Shown: piece after piece, positions 1 through 6,958 of the stretch
Numbering within the stretch: the stretch's first letter is position 1
Layout: the number at the start of each line of letters is the position of its first letter
DNA from: Solobacterium sp.
GTDB taxonomy: Bacteria > Bacillota_I > Bacilli_A > Erysipelotrichales > Erysipelotrichaceae
Direction of reading: 5' to 3'
Length of the DNA stretch: 9,294 nucleotides
Assembly: GCA_017419465.1 (NCBI GenBank)
Contig: JAFOLE010000154.1
Span: 1 to 9,294 of the forward strand
The notes under the pieces: model-generated
Told to the model about the DNA's origin: nothing
The model's input: the letters and a program-made list of their open reading frames with translations, nothing else
The model's database searches: none
Position numbers and translations under genes: made by a program

Positions 1-587
1 ACGCCGGTTTCATGTGCTGCGAAGTATTCCGCAAGCACTGCCGCGTTGGTATTGGAGTCATCACCGCCGATGATGACGATTGCGGTAAGACCGTGCTTCT
101 TTGCGACTTCTGCCGCAACCGCAAACTGTTCCTCTGTCTCAAGCTTTGTTCTGCCGGAACCGATGATATCGAATCCGCCGGTATTGCGGAACTGATCGAT
201 ATAGGCATCGTCAAATTCAATATAATCATCGTCCAGCAGTCCGCTCGGTCCGTTCTTGAAGCCAAGCAGAACGTTGGCGCTGTCTGTAGCCTTGAGTGCA
301 TCGTAGAGGCCGCATACAACGTTGTGTCCGCCCGGAGCCTGTCCGCCGGAGAGGATTACACCAACGACCTGTTTCTTCGCAGGAGAGGTGTTCTGTCCCT
401 TCTCAAATGTGATTTCCGGTTTGCCGTATGTGTTCGGGAACAGGGCCTGGATCTTTTCCTGATCGGCAACGCTCTGGGTTGCCTCCCCTTCCTTCACACA
501 GATTTCCGAAATGCCGTGTCTCAGCATTCCCGGAAGTTTCGGCGCATACTGCAGTCTTGCTTTCTGAAGCGGTGTAATAACAGCCAT
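1..587 (-). CDS. pfp: Diphosphate--fructose-6-phosphate 1-phosphotransferase (PPi-PFK), N-terminal 195 residues, 3' end outside window
   Basis: Cytoplasmic glycolytic enzyme expected to phosphorylate fructose-6-phosphate reversibly, using pyrophosphate instead of ATP. I translated the minus strand from the ATG at 587; 195 codons are visible and the frame is still open at base 1. Residues 75-90 hold the phosphate-binding strand and loop with GGQAPGGHNV, followed by LLGFKNGPSGLL (about 107-118). Residues 174-182 read GGDDSNTNA. In ATP-dependent PFKs this motif is GGDGS; the second Asp (Asp177 here) is the known hallmark of PPi-dependent enzymes. The 70-residue N-terminal extension before the Rossmann core matches the long PPi-PFK type. 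The start is supported by AAGGAG a few bases upstream and by no earlier in-frame start. It lies 74 bases after the ABC-F gene on the same strand. The active-site base, usually in a TIDND-type motif, is beyond the window, so completeness cannot be judged. The PPi-PFK call is strong; the alpha/beta-like subclass is not resolved. Confidence 0.93.
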   Translation of the reverse strand, partial: MAVITPLQKARLQYAPKLPGMLRHGISEICVKEGEATQSVADQEKIQALFPNTYGKPEITFEKGQNTSPAKKQVVGVILSGGQAPGGHNVVCGLYDALKATDSANVLLGFKNGPSGLLDDDYIEFDDAYIDQFRNTGGFDIIGSGRTKLETEEQFAVAAEVAKKHGLTAIVIIGGDDSNTNAAVLAEYFAAHETG

Positions 588-620
588 AATTGTCTCCTTT
601 TTTTACCTCTTTTCAGTATT

Positions 621-638
621 AAAATGATAAATCATTTT
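621..638. repeat. AT-rich perfect inverted repeat between ABC-F and PPi-PFK genes
   Basis: The arms AAAATGA and TCATTTT are perfect complements with a 4-base loop TAAA. The repeat sits in the 74-base gap, 34 bases before the PPi-PFK start. It has no GC core and only a short T tract on either strand, so it would be a poor intrinsic terminator. It could be an operator, a mRNA 5' stabilising hairpin or chance in AT-rich spacer DNA. I found no convincing -35/-10 pair in this gap. Confidence 0.35.
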
Positions 639-661
639 CTGCCTTAAATAAATACATTCCT

Positions 662-2527
662 CTACGCGGAAAGACGTTCCCATTCCTCCATCAGGTGTGC
701 CAGATCATTGTGAATCTGGTCGATTTCCTCATCGAGTTCATTCATTTTCCGGAAATCCTGATAATATTCCGGTTCATAGCGCAGTTCCCGTTTTTCTTCG
801 AGCAGCGCTTCCTTCTCCGTGATCTTCCGTTCGATCTTCTCAATCTGACGCCGGAGTCCTTCCGGGGAAAGCCGTTTTTCCGCCGGCTTCTCCTCCGGTT
901 CTGCATCGGCGGTCTTCACTTCCGGAACCGGGGTGCCGGTGCCGTTACGGCGTTCTTCATACTCCGCATAGGTCAATGGCCAGTACTCTGCCGTTCCGTT
1001 TTCCATCACCAGCAGGGATTTCGCAAGCCGGGAGATGAAATACCGGTCATGCGAGACAAACAGAATCGTTCCGGTAAATCCGCTCAGTGCTTCCTCGAGC
1101 GCTTCCTTGCCCGGAATATCCAGGTGGTTGGTCGGCTCATCGAGAATGAGCAGATTGGAATGTTTCAACATCAGCTTTGCCAGCGACAGCCGGACTTTTT
1201 CGCCTCCGCTGAGCACATCGACGGTCTTGAATACCTCATCCGCCGAGAACAGGAAGCGTCCCAGGGCGGAGCGGATCTCGGTCCGGTCGAGTTCGGGATT
1301 GTCGTCCCAGATGTCTTCCAGAACGGTTTTTCCGGAAGAAAACTGCGCCAGCTGCTGGTCAAAGTAACCGGCTTCGATCTGATGGCCGTACAGATATTCT
1401 CCGCCAAGCGGTTCCAGCAGGCCCATCAGGGTCTTCACAAAGGTCGACTTTCCGCAGCCGTTGGGGCCGATGATGCCGACCCGGTCACCACGCCGCATGG
1501 ACATGGTGACTTCCGCAAGCGGATGATCATAGCCGATCGCAAGATGATCGGTCTCAAGAACCTTTTCGCCGCCCTTCACCCGCGGGGTGAACTGCACATG
1601 GAAGGTCCTGTCATCCGCACCGGTCGGCTTTTCCAGTTTTTCCATCCGGTCGAGGTATTTGATCTTCGACTGGGCAAATGCTGCCTTGTTTTTCTTGTAG
1701 CGGAACTTTTCGATCAGCGCTTCCAGCCGTTCGATATCTTTCTGCTGGCGGTTGTATGCGGCAGTCTGCCGTTCAATGCTGTTTTTCTTCTGTTCGACAT
1801 ACGAGGAATAGTTGCCGGTATACTTTGTCATCGTGCCGTATTCCATGTCATAGACCACATCGGTGACATGGTCGAGAAACATCCGGTCATGGCTGACGAC
1901 GACTACGGCTTTCGGATACTTGCGCACATAGCCTTCAAGCCATTCGATCGTTTCAAGATCGAGATGGTTGGTCGGTTCGTCCAGAAGAAGAATATCCGGT
2001 TTCGACAGTAACAGGCGCACAAAGGCGATCCGTGTCTTCTGTCCGCCGGAGAACTCGCGGATCCTGCGGCTCAGATCTTCCGGTGTGAATCCGAAGCGGG
2101 TGAATACCATCCGCATCTCGGATTCCCAGTTGTATCCGTTCATCGCCTCAAACTGTTCCTGGACCTGCGCATAGCGGGCCAGCACTTTTTCCGAGGCATC
2201 GGTTTTCATCTGATCGCTGATCTTTTCCAGTTCCTCCTGCATGCGGAACACCGGCTCAAACACCGTGCGCAGTTCTTCTTCAACCGTGCGGTCCTCATGT
2301 TCAAGCACCTTCTGGGCAAGATAGCCGATCGTCGTGCCGTTCATGATTGAGACCGTGCCCTTATCGAAATTCATCTCCCCGGAAAGACAGCGCAAAAAGG
2401 TCGTCTTCCCGCATCCGTTGCGGCCGACGATCGTTATCTTTTCCGTGTTTTTGATTTCAAACTTCACATCCTCAAATACCGTCTCGGCACCGAAGGACTT
2501 CGAAGCGTGTGTTACCTGATAAAGCAT
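662..2527 (-). CDS. ABC-F family ATPase, ribosome-associated type, with C-terminal coiled coil (YdiF/Uup-like)
   Basis: Soluble protein of 621 residues with two ABC ATPase domains and no membrane segments. ABC-F proteins act on translating ribosomes at or near the E site. Domain 1 has Walker A GRNGCGKTT (35-43), signature FSGGQ (159-163), Walker B with catalytic Glu184 in DEPTNHLD and H-loop SHD (212-214). The inter-domain linker (about 235-315) is charged and helical, as expected for the P-site tRNA interaction motif. Domain 2 has Walker A GPNGCGKST (354-362), signature LSGGE (439-443), Glu464 and SHD (492-494). After a Pro/Glu-rich stretch (about 530-550), residues 555-620 form a charged predicted coiled coil. 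All ATPase residues are present. The first ATG is preferred because the ABC fold begins at once and the next Met is residue 52; AGGAG lies only 3 bases upstream, a short spacing. In Bacillus subtilis the ABC-F gene ydiF follows tsaD, so this may be its ortholog displaced by rex, asnS and the LicD gene. Nothing marks it as an antibiotic-resistance type. Confidence 0.94.
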   Translation of the reverse strand: MLYQVTHASKSFGAETVFEDVKFEIKNTEKITIVGRNGCGKTTFLRCLSGEMNFDKGTVSIMNGTTIGYLAQKVLEHEDRTVEEELRTVFEPVFRMQEELEKISDQMKTDASEKVLARYAQVQEQFEAMNGYNWESEMRMVFTRFGFTPEDLSRRIREFSGGQKTRIAFVRLLLSKPDILLLDEPTNHLDLETIEWLEGYVRKYPKAVVVVSHDRMFLDHVTDVVYDMEYGTMTKYTGNYSSYVEQKKNSIERQTAAYNRQQKDIERLEALIEKFRYKKNKAAFAQSKIKYLDRMEKLEKPTGADDRTFHVQFTPRVKGGEKVLETDHLAIGYDHPLAEVTMSMRRGDRVGIIGPNGCGKSTFVKTLMGLLEPLGGEYLYGHQIEAGYFDQQLAQFSSGKTVLEDIWDDNPELDRTEIRSALGRFLFSADEVFKTVDVLSGGEKVRLSLAKLMLKHSNLLILDEPTNHLDIPGKEALEEALSGFTGTILFVSHDRYFISRLAKSLLVMENGTAEYWPLTYAEYEERRNGTGTPVPEVKTADAEPEEKPAEKRLSPEGLRRQIEKIERKITEKEALLEEKRELRYEPEYYQDFRKMNELDEEIDQIHNDLAHLMEEWERLSA

Positions 2528-2546
2528 ATACTCCTGTGTTTGTGAC

Positions 2547-3368
2547 TCAGAGGCGGATTTCCGTAATATGCTTGGCGACCCGCTTCTCTTCCGGCGGCGG
2601 CGTCATGTAGGAAGGCGCAATTGCCGTGCAGAGATATTCATGCGGGTGATTTGCGATCGGAAATTCCGTATCCTCAAATCTGATGTAATGCGGCGGAAAG
2701 ATATCATCCTTTTTAAAGATGAATGGTTTGAACGGACTCTTCCATACCCAGGTCAGATCAAACCCGACATATTCGCTCTTCCGCTTTTCACAGATCCGGC
2801 TGTACTTATCCGCAACCTTCATGATCGCGCTTTTGATATGAACCGGATTGATATGGAATACATTGTCTGCGATGATTTCCGGAACCATCAGAACATAGTT
2901 CGCCAGCCGGAACGGCAGATCGATCCATTTGTCCGTGGTCGCATAGTCCCAGACAAAGATGTCAATAAAAATGCCGTCACAGCCGTCATAGCCCGTGCAG
3001 CGGTTGGAAAGAAGGGTGTTGACCTCCTGAATATAGGTTCCCTTCTTGCGGATCTTCATCCCGGGAATCAGCACATTGTACCGCTTGTCGGTATACCAGC
3101 ACTGGAAGACGTACTTGTCCTGTTTCTTCATGACTTCCACAAACCGGAGGAAATCCTCCTTCATCATGAAGAAGTCCGCATCGTCATCCCAGGGGATGAA
3201 GCCGCCGTGGCGCACTGCGCCAAGCGCGCTTCCGCCCGACAGAAAATAAGGGATGTTATTCTCCCTGCACAGTGCGCCGATGTCCTTCATCATTTCCAGA
3301 AGGACAACCTGCACATCATGAACGGTCACAACGCTGCCGTCACTGTTTTCCTTGAGAATATAATCCAT
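2547..3368 (-). CDS. LicD family protein (predicted phosphotransferase of cell-surface glycopolymers)
   Basis: Protein of 273 residues, close to usual LicD length, with no signal peptide or clear membrane segment. LicD proteins belong to the nucleotidyltransferase-fold superfamily; characterised members transfer phosphocholine from CDP-choline to teichoic acid or surface glycans. Visible signatures are SGGSALGAVRHGGFIPWDDDADFFM (split as SGGSALG 44-50, GGFIPWDDDAD 55-65), the metal-binding type Asp cluster at 61-65, a second acidic element GIFIDIFVWD (132-141), and the family C-terminal pattern of FED plus YLC and SYMTPP (about 231-258). ATG at 3368 is preceded by GAGAGGA with 7-8 bases spacing. 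It lies 22 bases after asnS and 19 before the ABC-F gene, so it is probably co-transcribed. No licA, licB or licC gene is in the window, so the donor (choline or another phospho-group) and the acceptor are unknown. The family call is firm; the substrate is not. Confidence 0.88.
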   Translation of the reverse strand: MDYILKENSDGSVVTVHDVQVVLLEMMKDIGALCRENNIPYFLSGGSALGAVRHGGFIPWDDDADFFMMKEDFLRFVEVMKKQDKYVFQCWYTDKRYNVLIPGMKIRKKGTYIQEVNTLLSNRCTGYDGCDGIFIDIFVWDYATTDKWIDLPFRLANYVLMVPEIIADNVFHINPVHIKSAIMKVADKYSRICEKRKSEYVGFDLTWVWKSPFKPFIFKKDDIFPPHYIRFEDTEFPIANHPHEYLCTAIAPSYMTPPPEEKRVAKHITEIRL

Positions 3369-3390
3369 CCCTGTATCCTCTCACAATTTG

Positions 3391-4782
3391 TCAGAAACTG
3401 AGGTTCCGCGGCGTACGTGCAAACGGAATGACGTCACGGATGTTTTCCATGCCGGTCACATACATGACAAGACGCTCAAAACCAAGACCGAATCCGGCAT
3501 GCTTGCAGCCGCCGTAACGGCGCAGATCAAGATACCAGCGGTAACCGTCCAGCTTCATGCCGAGATCTGTCATGCGCTGCTCGAGCACATCCAGACGCTC
3601 TTCTCTCTGGCTTCCTCCGACAAGCTCGCCGACACCCGGCACAAGCAGGTCGCATGCGGCGACGGTCTTACCGTCGTCATTGAGACGCATGTAGAATGCC
3701 TTGATATCCTTCGGGTAGTTGATCAGGAATACCGGTCCGTTGACGACCTTCTCGGTGAGATAACGTTCATGTTCGGTGTTGAGATCCATACCCCATTCAA
3801 TCTTATTGTTTTCAAACTTCACATCTGCCTTTTTCAGAAGTTCAATCGCCTCGGTGTAGTCCATCCGGCGGAACTCGCTGTTCTTCACGGCGTCAAGACG
3901 CTCGAGAAGTCCCTTGTCGATGAAGGAGTTGAAGAACTCCATTTCCGCAGGGCAGTTGTCCTCAACATACTGAATGCAGAACTTGACCATGTCCTCGATG
4001 AGGTCCATGTCATCTTCCAGATCCGCAAATGCGATTTCCGGCTCGATCATCCAGAACTCTGCCGCATGGTTTGTCGTGTTGGAGTTTTCCGCACGGAAGG
4101 TCGGACCGAAGGTATAGACATCACGGAACGCAAGCGCGAACGCTTCTGCCTGAAGCTGACCGGATACGGTCAGGCTTGCATGCTTGCCGAAGAAGTCCTC
4201 TTCATACTTTGCGTCATCGCGTGTGGTGACGGTAAAGGTCTCGCCTGCACCCTCGGCATCGTTGCCAGTGATGATCGGTGTGTTTACATAAACAAATCCC
4301 TGATCCTGGAAGAACTCATGAATCGCCATGGCCAGCGCGGAACGGACACGGAACACTGCGGACAGCGTATTTGTGCGCGGACGCAGATGTCCGATCTCAC
4401 GCAGGTATTCAAACGTATGACGCTTCTTCTGAAGCGGATACGTGCTGTCACAGAGTCCTTCGATTACGATCTCGGTTGCCTGGATTTCAAACGGCTGTTT
4501 GTTTTCCGGGGTCGCAAGATATTTGCCGGTAACGCTGACGGCAGCGCCTGTAAGCAGTTTTCCGATTTCCGCATAGTTTGCCAGCGTATCGGAATACACG
4601 ATCTGTGCATTCTTAAAATAGGTTCCGTCATTCAGCGAAATAAAGCTGACGTTCTTTCCGAAACGGTTTGTGCGGATCCATCCCTGCAGGGAAACATATT
4701 CCACCTGATCCTTTTCCATATCGGATCCGTCAATTGTCAGTTCATACAGTTCTCTGACCGTCATATCACTCAGCATGTTCAT
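3391..4782 (-). CDS. asnS: Asparagine--tRNA ligase
   Basis: Class IIb aminoacyl-tRNA synthetase that charges tRNA-Asn in the cytoplasm. The 463 residues match the family length. An N-terminal OB-fold anticodon-binding domain spans about residues 28-108 (QGWIRTNR, ISLNDGTYF). The catalytic domain shows motif 1 (about 155-171, QGFVYVNTPIITGNDAEGAG nearby), the SLTVSGQLQAEAFA segment (203-216), motif 2 with FRAENSNT (229-236) and EFWMIEPE (242-249), and motif 3 GFGLGFERLVMYVTG (430-444). The FRAENSNT and AEFWMIEPE pattern favours AsnRS over AspRS. Start choice is ambiguous: GAGGT sits 2 bases before the ATG at 4782 but 8 bases before a second in-frame ATG at 4776 (Met3), which has the better spacing; the protein would then be 461 residues. 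The 42-base upstream gap is too short for a T-box leader, so asnS is probably read through from rex. It ends 22 bases before the LicD gene. Confidence 0.97.
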   Translation of the reverse strand: MNMLSDMTVRELYELTIDGSDMEKDQVEYVSLQGWIRTNRFGKNVSFISLNDGTYFKNAQIVYSDTLANYAEIGKLLTGAAVSVTGKYLATPENKQPFEIQATEIVIEGLCDSTYPLQKKRHTFEYLREIGHLRPRTNTLSAVFRVRSALAMAIHEFFQDQGFVYVNTPIITGNDAEGAGETFTVTTRDDAKYEEDFFGKHASLTVSGQLQAEAFALAFRDVYTFGPTFRAENSNTTNHAAEFWMIEPEIAFADLEDDMDLIEDMVKFCIQYVEDNCPAEMEFFNSFIDKGLLERLDAVKNSEFRRMDYTEAIELLKKADVKFENNKIEWGMDLNTEHERYLTEKVVNGPVFLINYPKDIKAFYMRLNDDGKTVAACDLLVPGVGELVGGSQREERLDVLEQRMTDLGMKLDGYRWYLDLRRYGGCKHAGFGLGFERLVMYVTGMENIRDVIPFARTPRNLSF

Positions 4783-4817
4783 TTACCTCTATTTAATTTC
4801 TGTTGTTTTATCGGAAT

Positions 4818-4838
4818 CCATGCATTATCTGTGCATGG
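4818..4838. repeat. Inverted repeat overlapping the rex stop codon
   Basis: The arms CCATGCA and TGCATGG are perfect 7-bp complements separated by 7 bases that include the rex stop codon (TAA at 4825-4827). On the minus-strand transcript the hairpin is followed by an A-rich, not U-rich, stretch, so it is not an intrinsic terminator. It may protect mRNA ends or slow ribosomes between rex and asnS, or be coincidental. Confidence 0.3.
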
Positions 4839-5448
4839 CATTTGCCTCAAAGACCAGCTCCTGAATGGAGGACACTACATCGATGTGCTTGACATGCACA
4901 CCCTCCGGCACCGTGAAGTGGTCGCTCGCAAAGCTTACAATACCGGTAATGCCGTTGTCCACCAGGAAATCCACCGTCTTCTGGACATCTCTTGAAATAC
5001 AGAGAATTGCGATCCGGCAGCCTTCCGGCTTCATGGTCGCAAACTCGTCCAGAGAGTATACCGGAACGGGCGCATTGCCCACACGGTCCGGCTGAAGATC
5101 GAATGCACATACAATCTCTCCGACCACGTGATTCCACTGATTGTAGTTCAGCAGCGCCTTTCCGAGGTTTCCGCATCCGACGAGAATGATCTTTTCATCG
5201 AAGTTCATTCCGAGTTCTTCCGAGAAGACACGGATCAGATCATCGACCTGATATCCGTATCCCTGCTTGCCGAGACTTCCGAGAAAGGAGAAATCCCGCC
5301 GGATCGTTGTTGATTCAATTGCGACATACTCCGCAAGCTCACGCGACATCACCCGGTCCACACCGTCGGCCTTCAGCTTTCTGAGTGCCTTCAGATAAAT
5401 CGGGTAGCGATGCAGCGTTGCCTTGGGAACCTGTTTCTTTTCATCCAT
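4825..5448 (-). CDS. rex: Redox-sensing transcriptional repressor Rex
   Basis: Cytoplasmic homodimeric DNA-binding protein that represses fermentation and respiration genes when NADH is low and leaves DNA when NADH/NAD+ rises. The 207 residues are typical of the family. An N-terminal winged helix (about 1-80) contains RYPIYLKAL (14-22), SRELAEYV (35-42) and the recognition segment ESTTIRRDFSFLGSLGKQGYGY (45-66). A Rossmann NADH-binding domain follows with the glycine loop GCGNLG (91-96), the acidic end of the second strand near D117, and the ILCISRDVQKTVDFL region (148-162). The C-terminal helix (about 193-206), which swaps between subunits in known Rex structures, is present. ATG at 5448 starts MDEKK; the upstream AGGTG is about 11 bases away, a weak site. 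The gene follows tsaD by 53 bases and has its own predicted promoter with a Rex-type operator, implying autoregulation. rex near tsaD is also seen in Bacillus subtilis (ydiH in the ydi cluster). Confidence 0.97.
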   Translation of the reverse strand: MDEKKQVPKATLHRYPIYLKALRKLKADGVDRVMSRELAEYVAIESTTIRRDFSFLGSLGKQGYGYQVDDLIRVFSEELGMNFDEKIILVGCGNLGKALLNYNQWNHVVGEIVCAFDLQPDRVGNAPVPVYSLDEFATMKPEGCRIAILCISRDVQKTVDFLVDNGITGIVSFASDHFTVPEGVHVKHIDVVSSIQELVFEANAMHR

Positions 5449-5471
5449 ATTCTTTTACGCACCTGAAAAAA

Positions 5472-5500
5472 AGTGTATCATCTTGTGAAATTGAAAACAA
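5472..5500 (-). promoter_or_regulatory. Predicted promoter of rex (extended -10, 17-bp spacer)
   Basis: On the minus strand TTGTTT (complement of 5495-5500) is followed after exactly 17 bases by TACACT (complement of 5472-5477), with TG one base upstream of the -10, giving the extended form TGATACACT. The -10 matches TATAAT at 4 of 6 positions and the -35 matches at 3 of 6, so the TG element matters. Transcription would begin near 5465, leaving a leader of under 20 bases before the rex ATG at 5448. Inferred from pattern only. Confidence 0.55.
5483..5500. promoter_or_regulatory. Candidate Rex operator upstream of rex
   Basis: The 18 bases read TTGTGAAATTGAAAACAA. The described Rex site in Gram-positive bacteria is an 18-bp dyad of TTGTGAA or TTGTTAA half-sites around a 4-base centre. 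The left half-site is perfect. The right half-site keeps the essential ACAA core but has two changes next to the centre. It overlaps the predicted -35 and most of the spacer of the rex promoter, the expected position for repression. It lies entirely between the tsaD stop and rex start. Confidence 0.62.
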
Positions 5501-5501
5501 G

Positions 5502-6518
5502 TCACTCTTCACCCGGCATGATCAGTCCGGGGTCCGCCGCATCTTCAAATGTGCCGAACATTCCGTGCGCATAGGCCGCTGCGCCGACCGCACCGATCAT
5601 TGCGGCATTGTCCGTACAGTACTTCAGCGGCGGGATGACAAGCTCACATTCCGGAACTTCCTTCATCCGTTCGCTCATCAGCTCACGCAGTCTGGAGTTT
5701 GCGGCGACGCCGCCCGCAAGCACCGTCATGACCGGCTGTTTTTCCTTCACGGCCGCAATCGTCTTGTCAACCATGGAATTCAGCGCGGTTTCCTGGAAAC
5801 ACCATGCAAGATCTGCCGGCACAACTTCCTTACCGTTCCGCTTCAGGCGGTCATTCAGCTGAAGAACCGCCGTTTTGAGGCCGGAGAACGAGAAGTTATG
5901 CGGATCATCGGTCTTCGGTGTCGGCAGTTTGTAATCCGGATTGTAATGTCCTTCCTTTGCCAGTTTATCGATTGCCGGACCGCCCGGATAGCCGAGTCCG
6001 AGCACTCTTGCGACCTTGTCATAGGCTTCGCCGATCGCATCATCCGCTGTGGTTCCGATTACCTCAAAGTCATAATCATTCTTCATCCATACCAGTTCGG
6101 TATGGCCGCCGGATACGACCAGCGCCATCAGCGGGAACTTCAGTTCCGTCACAAACGCATTGGCATAAATGTGCCCGGTAATGTGATGCACCGGGACAAG
6201 CGGCTTGTGGTACGCAAAGGCAATGGTCTTTGCGGCCATGACGCCGACATGCAGGGAGCCGATCAGTCCCGGCCCGAGCGTATAGGCAACCGCATCGATG
6301 TCATCCATCGAACAGCCCGATGCCGCAAGCGCTTCGGTCACAACCGTCGAGATATTCTCAACATGAATACGGCTGGCGACTTCCGGAACCACGCCGCCGT
6401 ACAGCGTATGTGTGTTGATCTGGCTGCTTACAATATTGGATAGAATTTCGTTTCCGTTTCGTATGATCGCGCAGGCTGTTTCATCACAGCTTGATTCAAT
6501 TGCCAGTATCGTTGTCAT
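5502..6518 (-). CDS. tsaD: tRNA N6-adenosine threonylcarbamoyltransferase TsaD
   Basis: Catalytic subunit that moves the threonylcarbamoyl group from threonylcarbamoyl-AMP to N6 of A37 in ANN-decoding tRNAs (t6A), acting with TsaB and TsaE in the cytoplasm. The 338 residues match the family (Kae1/Gcp/YgjD). It starts with the ASKHA phosphate motif ILAIESSCDETA (4-15). VVPEVASRIH (43-52), TLGPGLIGSL (80-89), the metal-binding HHITGH (111-116, histidines spaced HxxxH), VSGGHTEL (135-142), PGGPAIDKLAKEG (178-190) and NFSFSGLKTAV (208-218) are intact. The C-terminal metal-ligand region CTDNAAMIG (301-309, Asp303) is also present. The ATG at 6518 overlaps the rimI stop in ATGA. A strong GGGAGG lies 6 bases upstream inside rimI (6525-6530), which supports this start and translational coupling. 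The expected tsaE-tsaB-rimI-tsaD order leaves little doubt. Confidence 0.98.
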   Translation of the reverse strand: MTTILAIESSCDETACAIIRNGNEILSNIVSSQINTHTLYGGVVPEVASRIHVENISTVVTEALAASGCSMDDIDAVAYTLGPGLIGSLHVGVMAAKTIAFAYHKPLVPVHHITGHIYANAFVTELKFPLMALVVSGGHTELVWMKNDYDFEVIGTTADDAIGEAYDKVARVLGLGYPGGPAIDKLAKEGHYNPDYKLPTPKTDDPHNFSFSGLKTAVLQLNDRLKRNGKEVVPADLAWCFQETALNSMVDKTIAAVKEKQPVMTVLAGGVAANSRLRELMSERMKEVPECELVIPPLKYCTDNAAMIGAVGAAAYAHGMFGTFEDAADPGLIMPGEE

Positions 6519-6958
6519 AAACTACCTCCCAGCGGCAGAACCATCAGAATGGCATCTTCGCCGTTTTCGTAATACCGCTTCCGTATCGCGGCATCGATAA
6601 ATCCGTAGGAATGATAGAGCGAGATGGCCGGGGTATTGGATACCCTTGCCTCAAGACTCAGCGTCTCACATCCCTTTTCATGGGCATCGCGTATGCATGC
6701 CTCCAGCAGCTGCTTTCCATAGCCGCGGCCGCGGTAATCCGGGTCCACCGCAATGTTGGCAAGCTGCGCCTTGTCATAAAGAATCCACCAGTCAATATAA
6801 CCGACGATCCTGCCGTCTTCCTCAAGTACCTGCACGCAGGAAAAGGGATTTTCATGCAGTTCATACAGGAATTCCTTTTCCGGCCAGGGACTGTCCGGAA
6901 AACACTTCTGTTCCTGTTCGAGGATCTGCGGAAGATCCGCTTCACTCATCGGTCTCAT
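6515..6958 (-). CDS. rimI: GNAT N-alpha-acetyltransferase RimI
   Basis: A 147-residue GNAT acetyltransferase. RimI acetylates protein N termini, classically ribosomal protein bS18, using acetyl-CoA; in many bacteria other targets are unproven. The GNAT fold is visible: N-terminal beta strand and helices with FPDSPWPEKEF (20-30), a strand GYIDWWIL (53-60), the acetyl-CoA pyrophosphate loop RGRGYG (76-81) after IAVDPDY, then LEARVSNTPAISLYHSYGF (102-120). Glu103 and Tyr115 fall at the positions of the catalytic base and acid described for Escherichia coli RimI. ATG at 6958 overlaps the tsaB stop (ATGA). It is preferred over Met4 because family members begin with an IRPM-like strand that includes Arg2; the ribosome site GGTGA is moderate. 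The gene stop overlaps tsaD. Its place between tsaB and tsaD is the common Gram-positive arrangement (ydiD in B. subtilis), which separates it from other small GNAT enzymes. Confidence 0.93.
   Translation of the reverse strand: MRPMSEADLPQILEQEQKCFPDSPWPEKEFLYELHENPFSCVQVLEEDGRIVGYIDWWILYDKAQLANIAVDPDYRGRGYGKQLLEACIRDAHEKGCETLSLEARVSNTPAISLYHSYGFIDAAIRKRYYENGEDAILMVLPLGGSL

Noticed and set aside
695..2011. Plus-strand open frame of 438 codons antisense to the ABC-F gene
   Set aside because: Shadow of the ABC-F coding sequence; no domain, no ribosome binding site or promoter of its own.
4783..4824. T-box leader for asnS
   Set aside because: The gap between rex and asnS is only 42 bases and has no T-box sequence or terminator, so there is no room for one.
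3388..4995. Plus-strand open frame of 535 codons antisense to asnS and the end of rex
   Set aside because: The opposite strand encodes a full AsnRS and Rex with all motifs. The plus frame has no recognisable domain, crosses two real genes and is explained by codon bias in the true genes.
5385..6443. Plus-strand open frame of 352 codons antisense to tsaD and the start of rex
   Set aside because: Shadow of tsaD; it would also run through the rex promoter region and shows no protein family pattern.
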